This document shows, one piece after another, positions 54,850 to 61,322 of a stretch of 64,000 nucleotides of DNA. The position numbers and the translations under genes are program-made. This stretch comes from Bacteroides timonensis (GTDB taxonomy: Bacteria; Bacteroidota; Bacteroidia; Bacteroidales; Bacteroidaceae). The stretch is taken from assembly GCF_000513195.1 (NCBI RefSeq), contig NZ_CBVI010000115.1, positions 1-64,000 on the forward strand, in the 5' to 3' direction. Each line of letters begins with the position of its first letter. Positions within the stretch are counted from its first letter, which is position 1. Below the pieces are notes generated by a model. It saw only the letters and a list, made by a program, of their open reading frames with translations. It did not search any database and was not told where the DNA came from.

Positions 54850-54868
54850 ACTCTTTACTTTTCGGGCG

Positions 54869-54876
54869 CAAAGGTA
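54869..54876 (-). promoter_or_regulatory. -7 box of the GT51 gene
   Basis: Minus-strand TACCTTTG, about 20 nt before the ATG at 54849. No clear -33 element. Confidence 0.5.
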
Positions 54877-54921
54877 TGGATAAAAATGTAAGTTGCTACT
54901 CTTGAAGCCTAAAAACAGTAA

Positions 54922-56139
54922 TCATTTGTTGCCTTTCCAGATGGAGAGAACTTTCTTTCGTATCAGGAGGATGTTTAAAGCGGATACCACTATAAATAAG
55001 ATACTTCCGGCAAGGATACAGGGCAGAAGAGAGCCTGTTTCCAGTTGTGGAATAAAAGTTTGCAGGACTCCGGTGTAGTAAGATCTTAACCAGACTACAC
55101 CAATGACGGCGAGGAGCAGTACCAGTAAATTCAAGCCTACGGTCAATACATGATAGGGCAATGCGACTTTAGAAGGGCTGTAACCTATTAATAGCAGGTT
55201 TTCTAACTTTGCCGTATTCTTCTGAAGCAGCAAGAATACACTTAACATCAGAATATAAAAAGACAAGATACTGATAAATAGTCCTACTCCCGAAACAATA
55301 CCTGTGATGAGGCGGAGGAAATAGGTTGTTTTTCCGGCATCCAGATTGTCTCCTTCGGTTTCATAGTTCTTTTGTAGGAAGTAGTCGGTGATGGCTGTAT
55401 CTGTGGGATTCTTTACTTCCACGATGAGGCGGGAGGGTTGCGCTTCCCGTTCGGGGGAGAAATTCTGATTTGCCCACTCCATAAAGGATTGAGGAACAAG
55501 GATGGTATTCAACCGGTTGGAGAAACCGACGATATTTCCTTTGTATTGTTCTACACGTCCGTTGCCACGCATGTTGATATCCATTTGTATCAGTCCCATC
55601 ACCCCTTCCGATAATTTCGGCAAGTTACGGCTTTGCGCAAAACCAAAGTTGTAAAGGTTCAGATAATTGCGGGGGATGATGATAGGTATGGTTTGTGTAC
55701 CTTCATCAAAGTGCCACTTGTCCAGGCTGACATCGACAAAAGCATCGGGAACAGATTCAAAAAACATATCCGTAGAAATACGGATACCGGCTTGTTGCAT
55801 TCCCAACCCTGCCGATACTTTGAAAAGGGTAGGTGTGAAGGCGCCTACGCTGCGTGTAAAAGGTTGTGCTTCCAGCTCCTTGATTTCATCTTTGGAAAAA
55901 GTATTGCTTTGTCCGGTAATGCTGCCAAGAGTGCTGATCTTTTTGGTAGCGATGATATAATCCTTCTTCATGAAACTGTCTCCCTGCGTGAAGACGGGAA
56001 GAACATCTTTATAAAATTGCACGCTCAACAGTACAATCAGCATACCGAAGATGTTGGCGAGAAAAAAGCCACTTAATTGTCCGATGCTGATGTGCTGGCG
56101 AAGAAGTTTCCAAACAAGCTTGTTCATTGAAATTATCAT
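54922..56139 (-). CDS. ABC-transporter-like permease (FtsX/MacB type)
   Basis: 405 residues. One membrane helix near the N-terminus (about 23-42), a large periplasmic domain (about 45-270), and three C-terminal helices, the last ones in a LLLIGYSPSKVALPYHVLTVG context, match the FtsX-like permease layout. The stop of the ATPase gene directly abuts this ATG, so the two are coupled; an internal ATG at 56127 (MNKLVWKLL) is a possible alternative start. Substrate unknown; MacB-type systems act on lipoproteins, peptides or cell-envelope stress. Confidence 0.75.
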   Translation of the reverse strand: MIISMNKLVWKLLRQHISIGQLSGFFLANIFGMLIVLLSVQFYKDVLPVFTQGDSFMKKDYIIATKKISTLGSITGQSNTFSKDEIKELEAQPFTRSVGAFTPTLFKVSAGLGMQQAGIRISTDMFFESVPDAFVDVSLDKWHFDEGTQTIPIIIPRNYLNLYNFGFAQSRNLPKLSEGVMGLIQMDINMRGNGRVEQYKGNIVGFSNRLNTILVPQSFMEWANQNFSPEREAQPSRLIVEVKNPTDTAITDYFLQKNYETEGDNLDAGKTTYFLRLITGIVSGVGLFISILSFYILMLSVFLLLQKNTAKLENLLLIGYSPSKVALPYHVLTVGLNLLVLLLAVIGVVWLRSYYTGVLQTFIPQLETGSLLPCILAGSILFIVVSALNILLIRKKVLSIWKGNK

Positions 56140-56784
56140 TTATAGTTTCATCACTTTATTATATTCTAATTCTATATGTTTTCCAATGGAAGTAACAATT
56201 ATTCCTGCGCCTTGCCGTTCGGCTTCTTCGGTCAGCATGCGTCCCATAAGTGTGCCGTTATCATCATCCAGGTGGCTGATAGGTTCATCCAGAAAGATGA
56301 AATCGAACGGTTGGCAGAGGGCACGGATGAAGGCTACACGTTGCTGTTGTCCGAAAGACAACTTTCCGGCTTTCTCGTTTACTTTCTCAGCGATACCGAG
56401 TGTTTCAAAAAGTGCAAGGATTTCTTTTTTCTTCTTATAATTGGTGAGTCGGTTCTTCAACTGAACGTTTTCCAAAGCTGTCAGTTCCGGGAAGATGCGC
56501 AGCTCCTGGAACAGCATGCTCAGCGAATGTTTCCGCAGTTCCACCCACTCATGAATGGAGAGCGAACGGATATTGCGTTCATCAAAGTTGATGATACCCT
56601 GGTAATCGCGGCGATATCCGTAGATATAGCTGCATAGAGAAGATTTACCTGTGCCGGAAGCAGCTTCTATCAGATACCGCTCTCCTTTTCGTAGCACAAG
56701 GTCTTGATGCCACACGTCGGATGTGATGGCATCCCGGTCGGCAAACACTTGGGGAAGTGTTTGCCGCAGATGAATGATTTCCAT
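56140..56784 (-). CDS. ABC transporter ATP-binding protein with atypical motifs
   Basis: 214 residues. Walker A is ASGTGKSS, the Q-loop is in LFQELRIF, the signature is LSFGQQQR rather than LSGGQ, and Walker B is FIFLDEPISHLD. At the place of the conserved H-loop His, the sequence reads GIIVTSIGKH, with Ser in the usual His position. This is a small LolD/MacB-like ATPase paired with the adjacent permease. The missing H-loop His suggests weak or altered ATP hydrolysis, unless the His two residues later takes over. It follows the DUF4836 lipoprotein gene, perhaps in one operon. Confidence 0.85.
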   Translation of the reverse strand: MEIIHLRQTLPQVFADRDAITSDVWHQDLVLRKGERYLIEAASGTGKSSLCSYIYGYRRDYQGIINFDERNIRSLSIHEWVELRKHSLSMLFQELRIFPELTALENVQLKNRLTNYKKKKEILALFETLGIAEKVNEKAGKLSFGQQQRVAFIRALCQPFDFIFLDEPISHLDDDNGTLMGRMLTEEAERQGAGIIVTSIGKHIELEYNKVMKL

Positions 56785-56796
56785 TATTTATCGGGA

Positions 56797-58347
56797 TTAG
56801 ATGCCTGCAAACCCTTTGATGAAGTTTACGATCTGTTTCAATGCATTTACATTCTTGTCTTTCAGCTGAATGACCATGTCTGCATCATTATTGGAATTGC
56901 CGGTTGCTTCTACATAAGCTATCTTATCAACCAGAGCAAAAGCCGTTGCATATTGTGAACCACCGTATTCCGACAGCATTTTCACAATCGGCAAAGCGAG
57001 AACCGCTTCTGTATTAATAACGAAAGCACCATTCTTTCCTTTGATATTAGATGCAAATTCGGTATCTTTGATTGAAGGATTAACAGTTTTATCTATGCTC
57101 TTATACAACATTTCGTCATTCGTAGCATACAAGCTATTATTGCGGACACCAAAGAATATATTCAGCATTCTGGACTTATATACATATTCGTTCTCACCCA
57201 GTTTCAGGATATCTTCTCCACGTTTCAAGCCCAGTTCATTCTTCTTTTCATACAGTAATTGTACGGGTGTCGCACTCTTTACGCTGGCGTACATCAGGAA
57301 AGTGGGAGCATTGTCCATTGTGAAGTTTATCAGCCCCATTGCCATATCTTTCTGGAATGTGCCGAACAACTCTTTTACTTCATTGGCCTTGGCAATGGAG
57401 AAGTTCTTTTGGAATTGCTCGTTCTCCAGTAGCAGGTTATAGAATTCCTCTCCGTTGATACCCATGCTGATATACATCAGAGTCGATTTAGGGAAATATT
57501 TCAGGAAAGTATTCTCTATGGGACAAGTTGCTTTTTTTTGCTTATCGAACAAGGCTTGCAGTTCAGGACTTTCAGTGAAGTTCTCATATTTCATGCTGAT
57601 CTTACCTTTTTCGAAAGAAAGACTTCCCAACATCTTCAGATCCTTCATGTTAAAAGGCATATCACTTTCTTTGATCATATTGGCGTAAGGACCCATCAGG
57701 CTTGCCGGAGAGAACATAGCATCGATATCTCCACCCATTTTCTGCATTTTCTTGAAAACGGCAGTTGAAACAATACTGTTTTCATTGGTCTGTTTCAGCA
57801 GTGCAGGAATATCTTGCTTGATTTTTTCAAGTTGGGTAGTACCTTTGTAATTAGTTAGCATAAGTACTGAAGGAGTGTATGCCATGAATACCTGATTACC
57901 CATTTGCGTGAACTGAAAGCCATCTCCACTTGCCAGGGGCTGACAAACTTTCTCTTTCTCTAATGTTTCCAGCAGTGCGTGCAGGTCGTCCTCGTTGCTG
58001 ACTTTTGCAATTACAGTAGTGGGAAATGTCTCAGTATTGAAAACGTATAAAGGTGCCGATACGTCGATTCCCGATTTCTTCGGATCTTTCATTATCATTT
58101 CCACTTGCTGGAATGTTGCGGCATTCATGCCACTCTTCATAGCATCCGTCAGCTTTTGCTGCGCTTCTTTGTTCTCCTTGTCATTGAGCCCTGCTTTATC
58201 AACCAATGATTTCATGTTGATACTGACTACCGTAGAGGCATTGGCAGGAATAACATTCGTATATTCGAACTTCTTCTCGGAACATGCGCTGACAAGAGCT
58301 ATCACTACAGCCATCAACGCCAAACGGGGAAACAAACTTTTCTTCAT
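56797..58347 (-). CDS. DUF4836 family lipoprotein
   Basis: 516 residues; lipobox LVSAC with Cys22. The opening EKKFEYTNVIPANASTVVSINMKSL is typical for DUF4836, a Bacteroidetes envelope family of unknown role with DUF3352-like repeats. No catalytic motifs are visible. It is 12 nt upstream of the ABC ATPase gene and 24 nt downstream of rsmE, so it may be the periplasmic partner of the ABC pair; that is inference from position only. Confidence 0.8.
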   Translation of the reverse strand: MKKSLFPRLALMAVVIALVSACSEKKFEYTNVIPANASTVVSINMKSLVDKAGLNDKENKEAQQKLTDAMKSGMNAATFQQVEMIMKDPKKSGIDVSAPLYVFNTETFPTTVIAKVSNEDDLHALLETLEKEKVCQPLASGDGFQFTQMGNQVFMAYTPSVLMLTNYKGTTQLEKIKQDIPALLKQTNENSIVSTAVFKKMQKMGGDIDAMFSPASLMGPYANMIKESDMPFNMKDLKMLGSLSFEKGKISMKYENFTESPELQALFDKQKKATCPIENTFLKYFPKSTLMYISMGINGEEFYNLLLENEQFQKNFSIAKANEVKELFGTFQKDMAMGLINFTMDNAPTFLMYASVKSATPVQLLYEKKNELGLKRGEDILKLGENEYVYKSRMLNIFFGVRNNSLYATNDEMLYKSIDKTVNPSIKDTEFASNIKGKNGAFVINTEAVLALPIVKMLSEYGGSQYATAFALVDKIAYVEATGNSNNDADMVIQLKDKNVNALKQIVNFIKGFAGI

Positions 58348-58371
58348 ACAATTCTTATTAAAATGTGATTA

Positions 58372-59070
58372 TCATTGATTTTGCAAGTTCAGTGTATGGC
58401 AAGCCACCAAAGCAGCCGTCTCTGTGCGTAGCCTCGACTTACCCAGACTGATGGGAGTAAAGCCGTTTTCTATAGCCTTTCGTACTTCTTCTTCACTGAA
58501 ATCCCCTTCCGGACCTATCAATACCAGTGCATCTTCTCCTTTGCGGAACACATCTTTCAGCAGCGGCTTTTCTCCTTCGTAACAGTGCGCAATGAACTTT
58601 TGCCCTTTGAATGGCTGTGTGATGAACTTATTGAAATCCGTCATCTCGTTCAGTTGTGGCAAACGTGCTTTGAGGGATTGTTTGATGGCAGATACCAATA
58701 TCTTGCTGATACGCTCTGTTTTGATGACTTTCCGTTCAGAGAAACGACAGTTCAGGAAAGTCAGTTCATCGAAGCCTATTTCAGTAGCTTTTTCTGCAAA
58801 CCATTCTGTACGGTCCATATTCTTGGTAGGGGCCATTGCAATGTGCAGATGCCCGTTCCATAAAGGTTCCTGATAAATGGTTTCCAGGATGTTTACCATG
58901 CAACGTTTATTGGTGGCGGCACTGATTTCTGCGCGATAGAAATTACCTTTACCGTCCGTCAGCGTAATCTGATCACCGATATTAAGGCGCAGTACGCGGA
59001 CGCAGTGCTGGGCTTCTTCTTCGGGAAGTTCGGCACGGGTTTGTATGTCGGGTGTATAGAATACGTGCAT
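58372..59070 (-). CDS. rsmE: 16S rRNA (uracil-1498-N3)-methyltransferase RsmE
   Basis: 232 residues from the ATG at 59070. The open frame runs 23 codons further, into the DUF151 gene, but MHVFYTPD is the normal RsmE start. An N-terminal PUA-like domain (HCVRVLRLNIGDQITLTDGKG) precedes a SPOUT methyltransferase fold with the knot motifs LVLIGPEGDFSEEE and SLGKSRLRTETAA. It methylates U1498 of 16S rRNA using S-adenosylmethionine. It starts 4 nt after the DUF151 stop. Confidence 0.95.
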   Translation of the reverse strand: MHVFYTPDIQTRAELPEEEAQHCVRVLRLNIGDQITLTDGKGNFYRAEISAATNKRCMVNILETIYQEPLWNGHLHIAMAPTKNMDRTEWFAEKATEIGFDELTFLNCRFSERKVIKTERISKILVSAIKQSLKARLPQLNEMTDFNKFITQPFKGQKFIAHCYEGEKPLLKDVFRKGEDALVLIGPEGDFSEEEVRKAIENGFTPISLGKSRLRTETAALVACHTLNLQNQ

Positions 59071-59074
59071 AAGT

Positions 59075-59677
59075 TTATTGCTGTTCTTTTCGTTTGGAAA
59101 TTTCATCCCTGATGTGGGCGGCGCGTTCGTAATTCTCATTGGCTATAGCTTCCTGCAAAGCTTTTTGCAGCATTTCCATTGTATCTCCATGGAAGAATTC
59201 ATCTTCGTATGGAGAAGGATTCTCTCCTATAGGAGCTACGCTTCCCGCTTCGCTTTCCTTTCCGGTTTTAAGTTGTTCCGACTCCAGAATTTCTTCGTAG
59301 ATAAAGATCGGAGCTTTCATTCGTAAAGCCATTGCGACTGCATCTGATGTACGGGCGTCCATACGAATGATAGCATCGTCTGCTTTCAGATAGATATAAG
59401 AATAGAATACACCGTTGTCTACCCTGTAGATAAGGGCACGCATCATGTTTACCCCTAATACTTCCAGACATGAAGCGAAAAGGTTGTGGGTCAACGGGCG
59501 TGGCGGAACAATTCCCTTCAGGCTGATTAACATCGCTTGTGCTTCTGCCGCACCGATGATAACCGGTAATTGACGGGCACCCTCCACTTCTCCCAATACG
59601 AGGGCATAAGCTCCTGCCTGTTCCTGACTGTTGGAGATGTTTAGTACTTCCAGTTCTATTTTTTTCTTTTTATCCAT
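59075..59677 (-). CDS. bifunctional nuclease family protein (DUF151) with C-terminal UVR domain
   Basis: 200 residues from the ATG at 59677 (MDKKKKIELEVLNIS); 10 further codons are open upstream but unlikely. The DUF151/BFN domain (about 1-135) includes LPVIIGAAEAQAM, RPLTHNLF and ARTSDAVAMALRMKAPIF. A short UVR-type helix pair lies at the C-terminus (ALQEAIANENYERAAHIRDEISKR), as in UvrB/C-interacting proteins. It is commonly found in Bacteroidetes and may act in DNA or RNA metabolism. Located between the nucleoside-type MFS gene and rsmE. Confidence 0.85.
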   Translation of the reverse strand: MDKKKKIELEVLNISNSQEQAGAYALVLGEVEGARQLPVIIGAAEAQAMLISLKGIVPPRPLTHNLFASCLEVLGVNMMRALIYRVDNGVFYSYIYLKADDAIIRMDARTSDAVAMALRMKAPIFIYEEILESEQLKTGKESEAGSVAPIGENPSPYEDEFFHGDTMEMLQKALQEAIANENYERAAHIRDEISKRKEQQ

Positions 59678-59719
59678 AATCTTTTTCTGAGTGGTGACAA
59701 CTGCCAACCACTTGCTTAC

Positions 59720-60976
59720 TTACTTTTTATTTACTGCTTCTTCCGGCTGGTGCTTGTACTTGAACACCAAGGCGAACAATATACCGATGACCAGGGCGTA
59801 AGCAGCAAAAATAAGCCAAATCTCAGGCCACTCACGACTTACCAGTTTGCCGTCGGCATATACAGAGAAAGCATCTACCACGGCACCGCTGGCATATCCT
59901 CCAATAATGGCGCCCAAACCGTTAGTCATCATAAAGAATAATCCCTGGGCACTGGCGCGGATATTGGAATTGGTTTCTTGTTCAACAAACAACGAACCCG
60001 AAATGTTGAAGAAATCGAATGCCATGCCATAAACAATCATGGATAGGATTAACATCCACAAACCGGATCCCGGATCTCCAAAGCCGAACAATCCGAACCG
60101 GAATACCCATGCAAACATACTGATCAGCATAACCTGCTTGATTCCGAAATGTCTCAGGAAGAAAGGTATGGCAAGAATAAATAATGTTTCGGACATTTGT
60201 GAGATGGATAGCAGGATAACCGAATGTTTCACGCCAAAGGAATCTGCGTATTCCGGAATACTGGCAAAACTACCCAGGAAAAGGTCACCATACGTATTGG
60301 TAATCTGCAACGCTGCTCCCAGAAGCATGGAAAACAAGAAGAAAATAGCCATTTTCTTTCTTTTGAATAATACAAATGCATCCAGTCCTAAAGAAGAAAG
60401 CAGTGATTTGTTTCCGGTCTTGGCAGGTTTACATGCCGGCAGGGTGAAAGCATACAGACCCAGCATTAATGCAGATGCACCACCTACATAAAGTTGGGCG
60501 CTTGAATTCTTGAATCCGGTAAGGTCTACTGCCCACATCGCACAGATAAACCCAATGGTTCCCCATACGCGAATGGGTGGGAAATCCTTGATCAGATCAC
60601 ACTTATATTGTTCAAGTGAATTGTACGAAACTGTATTGGCCAGTGATAAAGTAGGCATATATACCAATAAATTGAGTAACATTGCCCAATACATCTGGTC
60701 ATATCCCGTAGCGGTAGAGGCATAGAAAAGGCATGCGGCTCCTATAATGTGGCAAAGTCCGTATAAACGTTCAGCGTTGAACCATTTATCGGCGATGATA
60801 CCAATGATGCCGGGCATGATTAGAGAGGCAATGCCCATGGTTGCGAAGATTGCGCCGATTTGGCCTCCTTCGAAGTGTAGTTCTCTACCCATGTAACCTC
60901 CTAATGAAATTAACCATGACCCCCATACAAAGAATTGCAGGAAGTTCATGATAATCAAACGAACTTTTATACTCAT
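59720..60976 (-). CDS. MFS nucleoside:proton symporter (NupG/XapB-like)
   Basis: 418 residues, about 12 membrane helices. The start IMNFLQFFVWGSWLISLGGYMGRELHF and the loop DFPPIRVWGTIGFICAMWAVD are characteristic of the NHS family (NupG, XapB), as is FFLRHFGIKQVMLISMFAWVFRFGLF. Bacteroides genomes often carry such permeases next to nucleoside-related genes, but none is in view. It likely imports nucleosides across the inner membrane. Its promoter (61023-61030) lies just below a terminated candidate small RNA. Confidence 0.85.
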   Translation of the reverse strand: MSIKVRLIIMNFLQFFVWGSWLISLGGYMGRELHFEGGQIGAIFATMGIASLIMPGIIGIIADKWFNAERLYGLCHIIGAACLFYASTATGYDQMYWAMLLNLLVYMPTLSLANTVSYNSLEQYKCDLIKDFPPIRVWGTIGFICAMWAVDLTGFKNSSAQLYVGGASALMLGLYAFTLPACKPAKTGNKSLLSSLGLDAFVLFKRKKMAIFFLFSMLLGAALQITNTYGDLFLGSFASIPEYADSFGVKHSVILLSISQMSETLFILAIPFFLRHFGIKQVMLISMFAWVFRFGLFGFGDPGSGLWMLILSMIVYGMAFDFFNISGSLFVEQETNSNIRASAQGLFFMMTNGLGAIIGGYASGAVVDAFSVYADGKLVSREWPEIWLIFAAYALVIGILFALVFKYKHQPEEAVNKK

Positions 60977-61022
60977 GACTTTTCTAATTTGTGTGTTTTC
61001 TTTTCACATTAAATAATAAATG

Positions 61023-61030
61023 CAAATATA
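61023..61030 (-). promoter_or_regulatory. -7 box of the MFS nucleoside symporter gene
   Basis: Minus-strand TATATTTG, about 47 nt before the ATG at 60976. It lies past the terminator at 61066-61098, so the MFS gene can be transcribed separately from the candidate small RNA. Confidence 0.5.
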
Positions 61031-61065
61031 ATATTTTCGTTGATTGGGTGAGCACGTTTATGTAT

Positions 61066-61137
61066 AAAAAAAAAGAAGGCTATCTATCCCAGACAGCCAA
61101 TCTTTATTAACCTTAAATCTAATACCATGAAAAACAC
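61066..61137 (-). ncRNA. candidate small RNA (about 70 nt) with intrinsic terminator
   Basis: Read on the minus strand: a -7 box TACATTTG (61143-61150), predicted start near 61137, an unstructured stretch containing CATGGTATTAGATTTAAGG, then a terminator hairpin (GGCTGTCT-GGGAT-AGATAGCC, 61078-61098) and nine T (61066-61074). No ORF of note lies within it. The unstructured part looks familiar to me as a motif recurring in Bacteroides genomes, but I cannot confirm this here. It could be a free-standing small RNA or a premature termination product of the MFS leader. Confidence 0.5.
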
Positions 61138-61142
61138 AGTGC

Positions 61143-61173
61143 AAATGTAGAGGTTTTATGTTATACAACATAA
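61143..61173 (-). promoter_or_regulatory. promoter with overlapping palindromic operator
   Basis: The -7 box TACATTTG (61143-61150) is preceded by a perfect 7-bp inverted repeat, TTATGTTATACAACATAA (61156-61173), located where RNA polymerase would sit between -33 and -7. This position suits a repressor site. Confidence 0.45.
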
Positions 61174-61298
61174 CGTTTTACTAATTTTCTTCTTTGGTTT
61201 AACATCTTTTAGATTACAGGGCGGCTTTTGTCCTATTTATGAGAGAGTAAAGTGCATTTTTGGCAAAGATAGTATTAGTTAATCTTCTATCCCTTGCT

Positions 61299-61306
61299 TA
61301 CCTTTG
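61299..61306 (+). promoter_or_regulatory. -7 box of the GH2-like gene
   Basis: TACCTTTG matches TAnnTTTG and lies 17 nt before the first ATG (61323). A weak TTAG is at the -33 distance. Confidence 0.5.
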
Positions 61307-61322
61307 CTTCATAAATCGAGAA

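Larger units (their letters stand above)
60977..61322. other. intergenic region with candidate small RNA and divergent promoters
   Basis: A 346-nt non-coding region. It carries the promoter of the MFS gene, a candidate minus-strand small RNA with its own promoter and terminator, an operator-like palindrome, another minus-strand TATCTTTG at 61264-61271 and the promoter of the GH2 gene. No protein gene is seen. Confidence 0.7.

Noticed and set aside
59071-59139. Extended start of RsmE
   Set aside because: The extra 23 residues overlap the DUF151 gene in another frame; MHVFYTPD is the usual RsmE N-terminus.
61127-61150. Seven-codon ORF MKNTVQM on the plus strand
   Set aside because: The promoter and terminator evidence in this region is for the minus strand, so this is probably the complement of the candidate small RNA.
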